Source: Achromobacter anxifer (GTDB taxonomy: Bacteria > Pseudomonadota > Gammaproteobacteria > Burkholderiales > Burkholderiaceae_B). Taken from it: a stretch of DNA of 64,000 nucleotides. The position numbers were made by a program, and so were the translations under genes. The notes beneath the pieces were generated by a model that did no database searches, was not told the DNA's origin, and saw only the letters and a program-made list of their open reading frames with translations. Every line of letters starts with the position of its first letter. Position 1 is the stretch's first letter. Shown piece by piece: positions 42,340-51,437 of the stretch. The stretch lies in contig NZ_CAHLAR010000004.1 of NCBI RefSeq assembly GCF_903652925.1, positions 558,001 to 622,000 of the forward strand. Direction: 5' to 3'.

Positions 42340-43275
42340 TTAGCGCCAAGCTCGCGCTCCATCCCACGGATAACCATCGAACGTTTCCTTCACCAGTTCC
42401 CGCAACCAGATGATGGCGGGATCCTGATGAAAGCGCGGATGCCAATGCTGGCGCAGCGCGAAGGACGGCAGCGGCAGCGGCGGTTCCAGCACCTTGACCA
42501 CGCCGTAGCCGCCGAACACATTGCCCAGTTCCTGCGGCACCGTGGCGATCAGGTCCGGATGCTGATCCAGCAGCAGCGGCACCACCAGGAAGTGCGGCGT
42601 GGACAGGAAGATGTTGCGCTTGACGCCCTGCTCCTCCAGCGCGCTGTCATAGGCTTCCGACGACCTGCCCGCCAAGGTGACCACGATGTGCGGCATGCGC
42701 TGGAATTGCTCCAGCGTCATCTCGTCGCCGACTTCCTTGTTCTTCACGCTGACCAGCGTCACGAAGCGGTGCATGAACAGCTGCTGCTGGAACAAGCCCT
42801 GTGGCGCGGCGCGCAGCGAGCCCAGCGCCAGGTCCACCTCGCCCGACGCCAGCAGCGGCTCGACCTGCGGCAGCGGCACCTGGCGGGTGCGCAGCGTGCA
42901 GTGCGGCGCCAGTTCGCGCAGGCGCTTGATCAGCGGCGGCAGGAACACCAGCTCGCCCATGTCCGTCATGCACAGCGTGAACACGCGCATGGCCGAGGCC
43001 GGATCGAATTGCGCCTGCGACAGCACCTGCCCGCGTATGGTCGCCATCAGCGCCAGGATGGTGGGCGCCAGGCTCTCGGACTTGGGCGTGGGTTGCATGC
43101 CCTGCCCGGTCTTCACGAACAGCGGATCGTCGAAAAAGCTGCGCAGGCGGTTCACGGCGTGGCTCATGGCGCTTTGCGACAGGCCCAGCTGTTCGCCGGC
43201 GCGGGTCACGCTGCGTTCGCGCATCAGGCTGTCGAATACGGCCAGCAGGTTCAGGTCCAGTTTCTCGTTATGCAT
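42340..43275 (-). CDS. LysR-family transcriptional regulator
   Basis: The ~311 residues start MHNEKLDLNLLAVFDSLMRERSV, with LSQSAMSHAVNRLRSFFDDPLFVKT in the DNA-binding domain and an effector domain with CMTDMGELVFLPPLIKRL. This is the NodD/PcpR-like branch also seen near 11 kb. It is divergent from the orphan receptor gene. The start is uncertain; another ATG lies nine bases further out. Confidence 0.85.
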   Translation of the reverse strand: MHNEKLDLNLLAVFDSLMRERSVTRAGEQLGLSQSAMSHAVNRLRSFFDDPLFVKTGQGMQPTPKSESLAPTILALMATIRGQVLSQAQFDPASAMRVFTLCMTDMGELVFLPPLIKRLRELAPHCTLRTRQVPLPQVEPLLASGEVDLALGSLRAAPQGLFQQQLFMHRFVTLVSVKNKEVGDEMTLEQFQRMPHIVVTLAGRSSEAYDSALEEQGVKRNIFLSTPHFLVVPLLLDQHPDLIATVPQELGNVFGGYGVVKVLEPPLPLPSFALRQHWHPRFHQDPAIIWLRELVKETFDGYPWDGARAWR

Positions 43276-43382
43276 ATCGTGCATTTTCAGAATCAGCCAC
43301 ATGACATTGACGCATATTCCGCCGCTCTCTATCTTCTTGTCAAACGCCGCGCAGACCGGCGTTTCCACAAGGAGACAACATC

Positions 43383-44540
43383 TTGAAACCCCTTCTACAC
43401 CCCGTGCGCGCGGTGCTGGTTTCGTGCGCCCTGCTGTCCTGTAGCGCCGCCTCGGCCGATGTCGGCGTAGGCGTCATCCTGTCCCTCACCGGCCCCGCCG
43501 CCTCGCTGGGCGGCCCGGCCAAGAACGCCATCGATCTGCTGCCGCGCGAAGTCGCGGGCGAGCCCATCCGCTACATCGTGCTGGACGACGCATCGGACGC
43601 CACTGGCGCCGCGCGCGCCTTCCGCCGGCTGGTCGACGAGCACAATGTGGACGTGGTGCTGGGCACCTCGGTCACGCCCGCGACCCTGACCCTGCTGCCC
43701 ATCGCCCAGGAAAAGAAGGTGCCCTTGATGAGCCTGGCGGCCGGCGCCAAGCTGGTCGAGCCCATGGACGCGCAGCGCCACTGGGTGTTCAAGGTGGTGC
43801 AGAACGAAAACCTGATGGTGGCCAGCACCGTCGCCCACATGCAGGCCGCCGGCGTGAAGACGTTGGGCTTCGTCGGCTTCGCGGACGCCTATGGCGACAG
43901 CTGGCTGGCGGAAGTCTCCGCCCAGGCCGAGCGCGCCGGCATCAAGCTGGTTGCCACCGAGCGCTACGTCAAGACCGACACCAGCGTCACGGCGCAGACG
44001 CTGAAGCTGCTGGCCGCCAAGCCCGACGCCGTCATCGTGGCGGCCTCCGGCACGCCCGGCGCGCTGCCGCAGAAATCCCTGCGCGAACGCGGCTATGCCG
44101 GCCGCATCTACCAGACCTACGGCATCGCCAACCGCGAGTTCCTGCGCATCGCCGGCAAGGACGCCGAGGGCGCGCTGTTCGCCGTGGGCCCGGTGGTGGT
44201 CGCCAGCCAGCTGGACGAAGCCAACCCGATACGCGCGGTCGCCATGGACCTGACGCAGCGTTACGAAGCCGCCCACGGCAAGGATTCCATGTCGGTATTC
44301 GCGGCCAACGCCTGGGATGCCGGCATCGTGCTGCAACAGGCCCTGAAGGCAACGCTGCCCGCGGCCAAGCCGGGCACGCCGGAATTCCGCGCGGGCCTGC
44401 GCGACGCGCTGGAAGCGACCCGCGACGCGGTGACCTCGCAGGGCGTATCCACCATGTCGTCCGCCGACCACGTGGGCTATGACGAGCGCGCCGCTGTCAT
44501 GGTGCAGATCAAGGACGGCGCCTGGCGCTACGTCAAGTAA
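43383..44540 (+). CDS. Branched-chain-type ABC substrate-binding protein without permeases
   Basis: The 385-residue Peripla_BP_6-type receptor begins at a TTG with AAGGAG eight bases upstream. Its signal peptide ends near SAASA; the mature protein starts VGVGVILSLTGPAASLGGPAKNAIDL, as in Leu/Ile/Val-type receptors. Such receptors often bind aromatic acids in this group. No livH, livM, livG or livF genes are adjacent; the next genes are a Rieske oxygenase and its reductase, which may act on the bound compound. Confidence 0.88.
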   Translation: MKPLLHPVRAVLVSCALLSCSAASADVGVGVILSLTGPAASLGGPAKNAIDLLPREVAGEPIRYIVLDDASDATGAARAFRRLVDEHNVDVVLGTSVTPATLTLLPIAQEKKVPLMSLAAGAKLVEPMDAQRHWVFKVVQNENLMVASTVAHMQAAGVKTLGFVGFADAYGDSWLAEVSAQAERAGIKLVATERYVKTDTSVTAQTLKLLAAKPDAVIVAASGTPGALPQKSLRERGYAGRIYQTYGIANREFLRIAGKDAEGALFAVGPVVVASQLDEANPIRAVAMDLTQRYEAAHGKDSMSVFAANAWDAGIVLQQALKATLPAAKPGTPEFRAGLRDALEATRDAVTSQGVSTMSSADHVGYDERAAVMVQIKDGAWRYVK

Positions 44541-44555
44541 ACCAAGGAGCAAGCC

Positions 44556-45623
44556 ATGTTCATCAAAAACACCTGGTACGTCGCCGCCTGGGACCAGGAA
44601 GTCAGCGCCGACGGCCTGTTCTCGCGCACCATCATCGGCGTGCCGGTGCTGATGTACCGCGACAGCGGCGGCCGGCTGGTGGCGCTGGAGGACCGCTGCT
44701 GCCACCGCGGCGCGCCCCTGTCGGTGGGGCGGCGCGAAGGCGACTGCGTGCGCTGCATGTACCACGGCCTGAAGTTCGATCCCGGCGGCGCCTGTGTCGA
44801 GGCGCCGGCGCAGGCGCGCATTCCGCCGCAGGCCCGGGTCCGCACCTTCCCGGTGGTGGAGCGGCACCGCTGGATCTGGATCTGGATGGGCGATCCCGAG
44901 CGCGCCGATCCCGCCCTGATCCCAGACACGCAATGGCTGGACCATCCCGACTGGCGCAGCCAGGACGGCTACATCCACTACGACGTCAACTACCTGCTGA
45001 TCGCCGACAACCTGCTGGACTTCTCGCACCTGCCCTTCGTCCACCCGACCACGCTGGGCGGCAGCGAGGACTACGCCACGGTATCGCCCAAGGTCGACCG
45101 GCTGCCCGACGGCGTGCGCATCACGCGCTGGACGCTGAACACCGAGGCGCCCGCCTTCGCGCAAAAGGTCCGCGAGTGGCCCGGCCTGGTGGACCGCTGG
45201 AACATCTACAACTTCACGCTGCCCGGCATCCTGCTGATGGACTCGGGCATGGCGCCGGCCGGCAACGGCGCGCAGGAAGGCAATCGGGAAGGCGCCATCG
45301 AGTTCCGCGGCTGCCAGGCGCTGACGCCGGAGACCGCCACGTCGACGCACTACTTCTTCGCCCATCCGCACAACTTCTCCATCGACCGGCCCGAGGTCAC
45401 CGCGTCCATCCACCAGAGCGTGGTCGAAGCCTTCGACGAGGACCGCGACATCATCACAGCGCAGCAGCGCTCGCTGTCCCTGGCGCCGGATTTCAAGATG
45501 GTGCCGCTGTCCATCGACGCCGCGCTGTCGCAGTTCCGCTGGGTCGTGGCGCGCCGCGTCGACGAAGAGCAGCAGGCCGCGTCCGCGGCAACCGGCGCGC
45601 GCGCGGCGCAGGCGGCGGCCTGA
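44556..45623 (+). CDS. Rieske aromatic-ring oxygenase, catalytic subunit (vanillate demethylase type)
   Basis: The 355 residues have an N-terminal Rieske [2Fe-2S] site with Cys48, His50, Cys67 and His70 (DRCCHRGAP and RCMYHGLKF), and a mononuclear iron site in NLLDFSHLPFVH. The size and wording fit VanA-like monooxygenases that demethylate methoxy-aromatics or hydroxylate aromatic acids. The reductase gene follows after one base. The substrate is unknown. Confidence 0.88.
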   Translation: MFIKNTWYVAAWDQEVSADGLFSRTIIGVPVLMYRDSGGRLVALEDRCCHRGAPLSVGRREGDCVRCMYHGLKFDPGGACVEAPAQARIPPQARVRTFPVVERHRWIWIWMGDPERADPALIPDTQWLDHPDWRSQDGYIHYDVNYLLIADNLLDFSHLPFVHPTTLGGSEDYATVSPKVDRLPDGVRITRWTLNTEAPAFAQKVREWPGLVDRWNIYNFTLPGILLMDSGMAPAGNGAQEGNREGAIEFRGCQALTPETATSTHYFFAHPHNFSIDRPEVTASIHQSVVEAFDEDRDIITAQQRSLSLAPDFKMVPLSIDAALSQFRWVVARRVDEEQQAASAATGARAAQAAA

Positions 45624-45624
45624 C

Positions 45625-46575
45625 ATGAGGACGCTCGTGATCAGCCGCGTCGTGCGCGAAGCGCGCGGCGTCGTCGGCCTGGAACTGCGCGACCCCGACG
45701 GCGCCATGCTGCCCGCCTTCGAAGCCGGCGCGCACGTGGACCTGGCGCTGGGCAACGGCCTGCTCAGGCAGTACTCGCTTTGCGGCAGTCCGGCAGAGCG
45801 CGACTGCTACCGGCTGGGCGTCGGCCTGGCGCCGGATTCGCGCGGCGGCTCGCGCTACATCCATGAGCAGCTGCAAGCGGGCGCGCGGGTCGACGTCAGC
45901 GAACCCAGGCAGCTGTTCGGGCTGCATGCGCAGGCCGACAGCCATCTCTTCATCGCGGGCGGCATCGGCATCACGCCGATCCTGAGCATGATCCATGCCT
46001 GCGCCTTGCGCGGCGAACCCTGGCAGCTGCTGTATTGCGCGCGCGACCGCGACGCCGCGGCCTACCTGTCCGAGTTGCTTCCCCACGGCGACCGCGTGCG
46101 CCTGCACATCGACTGCGAACAAGGCGGCGCGCGTTGCGACCTGGATGCCTATCTGGCCGAGCGCCAGGCGCCGGGCCGGCATGTGTATTGCTGTGGGCCC
46201 GGCGCGTTGATGGACGCGGTGGCTTCGGCCTGCGAACGCGCAGGCATCGCCGCGCCCCGCGTGCATTTCGAGCGTTTCACGGCCAGCCCGCCCACGTCTT
46301 CCGAACCCGGCGCACCCTTCAAGGTCCGGCTCGCCCGCAGCGGCGGCTGCCATGAGGTGCCCGCGGACAAGTCCGTGCTGGACGTGCTGGAGGCCGCCGG
46401 GGTCGCCTGGCCGTATTCATGCCGCGAAGGCCTGTGCCGCAGCTGCGAGGCCGGCGTATTGTCCGGCGAGGTCGAGCATCGCGATTACGTGCTCAGCGAC
46501 GAGGAACGGGCCGCCAACCGCAGCATGATGGTTTGCGTGTCGCGGGGTTGCGGCACGCTGGAGCTGGATGTCTAG
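45625..46575 (+). CDS. Phthalate-dioxygenase-reductase-type reductase (VanB-like)
   Basis: The 316-residue reductase has a flavin domain (RQYSLCGSP), an NAD domain (FIAGGIGITPILSMI, YCCGPGALMDAV) and a C-terminal plant-type ferredoxin with CREGLCRSCEAG and a final Cys in MMVCVSR. It passes electrons from NADH to the Rieske oxygenase encoded just upstream. Confidence 0.9.
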   Translation: MRTLVISRVVREARGVVGLELRDPDGAMLPAFEAGAHVDLALGNGLLRQYSLCGSPAERDCYRLGVGLAPDSRGGSRYIHEQLQAGARVDVSEPRQLFGLHAQADSHLFIAGGIGITPILSMIHACALRGEPWQLLYCARDRDAAAYLSELLPHGDRVRLHIDCEQGGARCDLDAYLAERQAPGRHVYCCGPGALMDAVASACERAGIAAPRVHFERFTASPPTSSEPGAPFKVRLARSGGCHEVPADKSVLDVLEAAGVAWPYSCREGLCRSCEAGVLSGEVEHRDYVLSDEERAANRSMMVCVSRGCGTLELDV

Positions 46576-46582
46576 GCGCGCC

Positions 46583-46606
46583 GTCCCGCGCATGCGGCGC
46601 CGGGAC
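46583..46606. terminator. Inverted repeat between reductase and convergent GntR gene
   Basis: GTCCCG and CGGGAC arms enclose a GC-rich 12-base loop immediately between two converging stop codons. There is no T-run, so the terminator role is tentative. Confidence 0.4.
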
Positions 46607-46607
46607 G

Positions 46608-47336
46608 CTAGGCCGGTTCCTGCAACGCCGACGCATCCAGCAGATGATCGACGATGGCGAGTATCTGTTCGGCCGCCTCGCCGATATGCCGCTCCAGCGC
46701 GGCCTCGGCCTCTTCGGCCCGGCCCTGGCGCGCAAGCGCGATCAGTTCGCTGTGCTCGTCGTGGGCCTGCTGGCGGATGGGCGCGTTGACGATCTGGAAG
46801 CGGAAATAGCGTTCGGACTTTTCGTGCAGCGCGCGCACCATGGCCAGCGCGGCGGGCCGTTGCGCCGAGCGGTACAGCAGCTCGTGCAACTGCCAGTTCA
46901 GGCGCCCCCACTGTTCGGGCTCGGCGCTGTCCATCTGCGCCACCACGCCGCTGGCCAGATCCAGGTCTTGCGCCTCGCGCTGCTGCACGGCCAGGCGCAA
47001 CAGCCAGGGCTCCAACCGCAGGCGGATGTCGAAGAATTCCTGCACCTCGGCGCGCGACAGCATGGACACATAGGCGCCGCGATGCGGAATCATGTCGATC
47101 AGGCCTTCGGCGCTGAGCTGGCGGATGGCCTCGCGCACGGGCAGGCGGCTCACGCCCAGCTCCTCGGCGAACAATTCCTGGCGCAGCGCGGAACCGGGAG
47201 GAATCGCGCCCGACAGGATGCGGTCGCGCAGCTCGTCGACCACCAGTTCGACGGCGGTCTTGCGGACGAGGCGGCCGGCGGAACCAGCCTGGGAACGGGA
47301 GGGAGAGGTAGCGGAAATCGAAGAATTCTGGGACAC
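46608..47336 (-). CDS. GntR-family regulator, FadR-like C-terminal domain
   Basis: The 242 residues have a GntR winged helix (ELVVDELRDRILSGAIPPGSALRQ, LGVSRLPVREAIRQLSAEGL) and an all-helical FCD ligand domain (EFFDIRLRLEPWLLRLA, HELLYRSAQRPA, DEHSELIALARQGR, ERHIGEAA). It is divergent from the DapA-like gene; the gap between them contains TTGGATCC palindromes. A carboxylate or sugar-acid effector is probable. Confidence 0.88.
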   Translation of the reverse strand: MSQNSSISATSPSRSQAGSAGRLVRKTAVELVVDELRDRILSGAIPPGSALRQELFAEELGVSRLPVREAIRQLSAEGLIDMIPHRGAYVSMLSRAEVQEFFDIRLRLEPWLLRLAVQQREAQDLDLASGVVAQMDSAEPEQWGRLNWQLHELLYRSAQRPAALAMVRALHEKSERYFRFQIVNAPIRQQAHDEHSELIALARQGRAEEAEAALERHIGEAAEQILAIVDHLLDASALQEPA

Positions 47337-47462
47337 GTAAACCTGCCTGGTTGGGCCGTCTGGCGGTCGCCGCGCGGCATCGGGCCACCGGAACGGGAGC
47401 CGCCATGCCCAGGAAAACCCCGAGAGACAGCCGGCGCACGCAGCCCTTTTAATGCGAGTATA

Positions 47463-47573
47463 TTGGATCCATGATCCAGTTCAAGCCGCAGCTCCACCAG
47501 CCGCGGTCCGAGGCCCCAGCCTCGTTTTTTTAAGTCCCGTATTTTTGGATCCAATATCCAATAACCAATATCC
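47463..47573. promoter_or_regulatory. Cluster of TTGGATCC and CCAATATCC motifs upstream of the DapA-like gene
   Basis: The divergent gap holds TTGGATCCAT at the left and the perfect 10-base palindrome TTGGATCCAA at 47545-47554. The latter overlaps two direct copies of CCAATATCC (47551-47559 and 47565-47573) 14 bases apart. This cluster sits 43-150 bases before the DapA-like start and fits an operator array for the divergent FadR-type GntR regulator. Confidence 0.55.
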
Positions 47574-47615
47574 GACCCAGTCAGCCCGGGCGGACCACGC
47601 ATCAGGAGCCGCAGC

Positions 47616-48518
47616 ATGAGCATTCAATGGCAAGGCGTATTCCCCGCCGTCACCACCAAGCTGAAACCCGACTTTTCGCTGGACCTGGACGCCATCCGCC
47701 AGGGCCTGGAACGCCTGATCCAGAACGGCGTCGGCGGCGTGGTGATGATGGGCATGGTGGGCGAAAACGCCCAGCTCTCGCCCGAAGAGAAACTGGAGGT
47801 GTTGCGCACCGCCGTGCGGACCGTGAACGGACGGGTCCCGGTGATTTCCGGTGTGGCCGAGACCGGCACCGCGCGCGCCGCCGCCTTCGCCCAGGAAGCC
47901 GCGCGCATCGGCGTGAACGGCTTGATGGTGTTCCCCGGCCTGACCTACAAATCCGACGGCCGCGAGACCGTGGCCTTCTATCGCGAGGTGGCGCGCGCCA
48001 GCGCCCTGCCCATCCTGCTCTACAACAATCCGCGCGGCTACTGCGTGGACCTGACACCGGACCTGGTGGCCGAGCTGCTGGAAGAGCCGACCATCGTCGC
48101 CATCAAGGAGGAGTCCTACGACACCACCCGGGTCACCGATCTGATCACGCGCTTCGGCGACCGGCTGGCCGTGGTCTGCGGCGTGGACGACCTGATTCTG
48201 GAAAGCGCCGCGCTGGGCGTGACCGCCTGGGTCTCGGGCATGGCCAACGCCGTGCCCAAGGCTTCGGTGGACCTGCTGAAGCTGGCGGTCGAAGGCGACT
48301 TCGTCCGGGCCCGCAAGCTCTATGCCGCGCTGACGCCGCTGTTCCACCTGGACACCGTGGTCAAGCTGGTGCAGCACATCAAGCTGGCCGAGCACCTGAT
48401 CACCGGCAGCGCCGAAACCGTGAAGCCGCCGCGCCTGGACCTGGCCGGCGCCGAACGCGAACGCACCATCGCCATCACCAAACAAACGCTCGCGGACCTT
48501 TCCGCCCTGGGCTACTGA
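47616..48518 (+). CDS. Dihydrodipicolinate-synthase-family aldolase/dehydratase
   Basis: The 300-residue TIM-barrel protein has the Schiff-base Lys164 in VAIKEESYD and the catalytic Tyr136 in LLYNNPRGY. The canonical GTTGE is replaced by GMVGENAQLS, so it is not the lysine-biosynthesis DapA but a relative acting on 2-oxo or sugar acids. It is followed by a Bug-type receptor gene after 16 bases and faced by a GntR gene. The exact substrate is unknown. Confidence 0.85.
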   Translation: MSIQWQGVFPAVTTKLKPDFSLDLDAIRQGLERLIQNGVGGVVMMGMVGENAQLSPEEKLEVLRTAVRTVNGRVPVISGVAETGTARAAAFAQEAARIGVNGLMVFPGLTYKSDGRETVAFYREVARASALPILLYNNPRGYCVDLTPDLVAELLEEPTIVAIKEESYDTTRVTDLITRFGDRLAVVCGVDDLILESAALGVTAWVSGMANAVPKASVDLLKLAVEGDFVRARKLYAALTPLFHLDTVVKLVQHIKLAEHLITGSAETVKPPRLDLAGAERERTIAITKQTLADLSALGY

Positions 48519-48534
48519 TACCGGAGCCGCCACC

Positions 48535-49500
48535 ATGCGCCCCTACCGCCTGTCCGCGCTGGCCATCAGCGCCCTGTCCGCAGTTTCCGTCCTGTCCGCC
48601 GCGCACGCCGCGGACTACCCCGCCCGCTCGATGGAACTGGTGGTCGCCTACCAGCCCGGCGGCGGCAGCGACAACACCGCGCGCGCCATCGCCGAGGCGG
48701 TGCGCCCGCCCATGCTGGCGCAGCCCACGGTGGTGATCAACAAGCCCGGCGCCAGCGGTTCCATCGGCTGGGCCTATGTCGCCAATGCCCAGCCCGACGG
48801 CTACAAGCTGGTCTTGATGACGCCGGAGATGCTGGTGGTGCCCTTGATGGGCATCGGCAAGACCACGGTCGGCGACTTCCAGCCCGTCGCCCGCTTCACC
48901 GACGACCCATCATCGGTCACGGTGCGCGCCGACGCGCCGTGGAAGACGGTCGAGGAATTCCTGGCCGACGCCCGCAAGAATCCCGAGCGCGTCGCCGTCT
49001 CCAATGCCGGCATCGGCACCGTGCCGCACATGGCGGCGGCGGCGCTGGGCGAGCAGACCGGCGTGAAGTTCGTGCACGTGCCCTACCAGGGGTCGGCGCC
49101 CGCCATCATGGGCCTGCTGGCGGGCGACGTGCAGGCCACCACGGTGGCGTACGCCGAACTGCAGCAACACGTGGAAACCGGCAAGTTGCGCACGCTGGCG
49201 GTGATGGCGCCCAAGCGGCTGGACAATCTGCCCAACGTGCCAACGATGAAGGAAAAAGGCGCGGACCTGCAATTCAGCGTCTGGCGCGGCATCGGCGTGC
49301 CCAAGGCCACGCCCGCCAATGTGGTCGAAAAATGGCGGGCCGCGGCCCGCCAGGTGGCGCAGTCCCCGGACTTCCAGGCCCTGATGCGCAAGCAGAGCCT
49401 GACGCCCTCCTATGCCGACCAGCCGCAATTCACGGCCGACGTGGCGCGGCAGGAAGAAGCGTTCAAGACGCTGGTGCCGAAGCTGAATCTGAAGCCCTGA
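48535..49500 (+). CDS. Bug/TctC-family tripartite tricarboxylate receptor
   Basis: The 321 residues start with a signal peptide ending AAHAA, followed by the Bug-family opening YPARSMELVVAYQPGGGSDNTARA and VVINKPGASGSIGW. Bug receptors bind organic and amino acids for TctA/TctB-type carriers, which are not nearby. It is the partner of the DapA-like gene in a GntR-controlled pair. Confidence 0.9.
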   Translation: MRPYRLSALAISALSAVSVLSAAHAADYPARSMELVVAYQPGGGSDNTARAIAEAVRPPMLAQPTVVINKPGASGSIGWAYVANAQPDGYKLVLMTPEMLVVPLMGIGKTTVGDFQPVARFTDDPSSVTVRADAPWKTVEEFLADARKNPERVAVSNAGIGTVPHMAAAALGEQTGVKFVHVPYQGSAPAIMGLLAGDVQATTVAYAELQQHVETGKLRTLAVMAPKRLDNLPNVPTMKEKGADLQFSVWRGIGVPKATPANVVEKWRAAARQVAQSPDFQALMRKQSLTPSYADQPQFTADVARQEEAFKTLVPKLNLKP

Positions 49501-49510
49501 GTCTTGAAGC

Positions 49511-49552
49511 CCCGGGCTTGAGACCCCGGGCTTAAGACCCCGGGCCTGAAAC
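49511..49552. repeat. Three 14-base direct repeats after a Bug receptor gene
   Basis: Three tandem units CCCGGGCTTGAGAC, CCCGGGCTTAAGAC and CCCGGGCCTGAAAC lie just after the stop codon between two convergent receptor genes. The unit contains the palindrome CCCGGG. It may be a small unstable repeat. Confidence 0.7.
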
Positions 49553-49579
49553 GCGCGGTCCGAAGTCCCGGACTGCGGC

Positions 49580-49605
49580 GGGCGCGGCGCTCACAGGCCG
49601 CGCCC
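49580..49605. terminator. GC-rich stem between convergent Bug receptor genes
   Basis: GGGCGCGG and CCGCGCCC form an 8-base stem around a 10-base loop in the 120-base gap separating converging genes. It could end transcripts from both sides. There is no T-run. Confidence 0.45.
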
Positions 49606-49620
49606 GGAAAGCCGGCGCGC

Positions 49621-50610
49621 CTATTCGACCGTTGCGCCCGACTTCTTCACGACTTCCGCCCAGCGCGGGATTTCGGTCGCCATCAGGTCGCGCAGCTGCT
49701 CGGGCGTGCTGCCGACCAGTTCCATGCCCATGGTCTTGCCCAGCTTCTCCTGCACGTCCGGCTCCTTCACGATCACGGCAATCTCCTGCGCCAGCTTGTC
49801 GAGGATGGGCTTGGGCGTGCCCTTGGGCGCGTACACCGCCTGCCACGACGCCATCTGGAAGCCCGGCACGCCGGCCTCCTGCATGGTCGGCACCTCGGGC
49901 GCCAGCGCGATGCGGTCCTTGGTGGTCACGGCCAGCAGCTTGAGCTTGCCGTTCTGCAGCAGCGGCAAGGCCGCCGTCATCTGGTCGAACATGAAGGTCA
50001 CCGCGCCGGAGGACACGTCCACCATGGCGGGCGGCGTGCCCTTGTAGGGCACGTGCGTCAGCGGCACGCCTATCATGCTGGCGAACAGCTCCCCGGCCAG
50101 GTGCGTGGATGTGCCCGCGCCCGAGGACGCGAACGTGCGCTTGGTCGGGTCGCGCTTCAACAGCGCGATCAGGTCGGCCACGGAATTCACGCCCAGGTTG
50201 GGATCCACCAGCAGCACGTTGGGCAGATAGGCGATCAGCGACACCGGCTCGAAATCCTTGACGGGGTCGTACTTCAGGTTCTTGTACAGGCTGGCGTTGA
50301 TGGCATGCGTGCTGATGGTGCCGCCGAACAGCGTGTAGCCGTCGGGCGGCGCCTTGGCCACATAGGTCGCGCCTATGCCGCCCGCCGCGCCGGGCTTGTT
50401 CTCGACGATGACGTTCTGGTGCAGGCGGTCGGCAAGCTTCTGGGCCAGCACGCGGCCCACCACGTCGGTCGAGCCGCCCACGGTAAACGGCACCACGTAG
50501 GAAATCGGCTTCTGCGCCGGCCAGTCGGCGGCCTGGGCCGGCATGGCCAGCGCGCCCAGCGCCGCGGCCGCCAGCAGCGCGGCGAGCGCGCCGCGTCCTT
50601 GCATCTTCAT
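49621..50610 (-). CDS. Bug/TctC-family tripartite tricarboxylate receptor
   Basis: The 329 residues start MKMQGRGALAALLAAAALG with a signal peptide ending AQAA, then Bug segments KPISYVVPFTVGGSTDVVGRVLAQ and VIVENKPGAAGGIG. GGCAGGAGA precedes the ATG. The open frame continues far upstream through the next two genes but that is chance reading. It is the last gene of the IlvD/RraA operon and probably feeds it. Confidence 0.9.
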   Translation of the reverse strand: MKMQGRGALAALLAAAALGALAMPAQAADWPAQKPISYVVPFTVGGSTDVVGRVLAQKLADRLHQNVIVENKPGAAGGIGATYVAKAPPDGYTLFGGTISTHAINASLYKNLKYDPVKDFEPVSLIAYLPNVLLVDPNLGVNSVADLIALLKRDPTKRTFASSGAGTSTHLAGELFASMIGVPLTHVPYKGTPPAMVDVSSGAVTFMFDQMTAALPLLQNGKLKLLAVTTKDRIALAPEVPTMQEAGVPGFQMASWQAVYAPKGTPKPILDKLAQEIAVIVKEPDVQEKLGKTMGMELVGSTPEQLRDLMATEIPRWAEVVKKSGATVE

Positions 50611-50663
50611 GTTTGTCTCCTGCCTTTCATTGTTTTGTGGTGGTGGATTGCCGGCGCCGGGGC

Positions 50664-51383
50664 TCAACGGCCCTGCTGCTTGCGCCAGGCGGCGAACTTG
50701 TCCTTGGTGCCCGGATCGGTGGGCGGATACAGCCCCAGGATGGACGCGCCCTGCTGCACCTCGCTGGTCACGAAGTCCTCGAAGGCGGTCATCTCCACGG
50801 CCTCGACGGCGATCTCGTCGGCCAGGTGGGCGGGTATCACCACCACGCCCTCGCGGTCGCCAACGACGATGTCGCCGGGCCACACCGCCACGTCGCCGCA
50901 GCCGATGGGCGCGTTGATGTCCAGCGCCTGGTGCAGGGTCAGGTTGGTCGGCGCCGAAGGCCGCTGGTGATAGGCCGCGAAACCCAGCTCCGCGATCTCC
51001 GGCGAATCGCGAAAGCCGCCGTCCGTCACCACCCCGGCCACGCCGCGCTTCATCAGCCGCGTGACCAGGATGGATCCGGCCGAGGCGGCGCGCGCGTCCT
51101 TGCGGCTGTCCATCACCAGCACCGCGCCTTCCGGGCAGGTCTCGACGGCGGCGCGTTGCGGATGCGCGCGGTCCTCGAACACCTTGATGGTGTTGAGATC
51201 CTCGCGCGCCGGGATGTAGCGCAGGGTAAAGGCCGGCCCGACCATATTGGGCAGCGTGGCGTTCAGCGGACGCACGTCCTGGATGAACTGGTTGCGCAGG
51301 CCGCGCTTGAACAAGGCCGTGCACAAGGTCGCGGTGCTGACGCCGGCCAGGCGGGCGCGGGTTTCGGGATTCATTTGGGACAC
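50664..51383 (-). CDS. RraA-family protein (probable aldolase/decarboxylase)
   Basis: The 239 residues show RraA/HMG-aldolase features: STATLCTALFKRG, PNMVGPAFTLRY, GVVTDGGFRD and WPGDIVVGDREGVVVIPAHL. In aldolase members the Asp and Arg of DGxxRD bind the metal and substrate. GGAG lies five bases before a GTG, which I take as start; an ATG three codons later has a poor spacing. It lies between IlvD/Edd and a Bug receptor, consistent with a sugar-acid or branched hydroxy-acid pathway. Confidence 0.85.
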   Translation of the reverse strand: MSQMNPETRARLAGVSTATLCTALFKRGLRNQFIQDVRPLNATLPNMVGPAFTLRYIPAREDLNTIKVFEDRAHPQRAAVETCPEGAVLVMDSRKDARAASAGSILVTRLMKRGVAGVVTDGGFRDSPEIAELGFAAYHQRPSAPTNLTLHQALDINAPIGCGDVAVWPGDIVVGDREGVVVIPAHLADEIAVEAVEMTAFEDFVTSEVQQGASILGLYPPTDPGTKDKFAAWRKQQGR

Positions 51384-51437
51384 GATGGCTCCGGGTGTTG
51401 AAGGCAATGTGAGGCAGGGTTCGGCCAGCGGCCGCAA

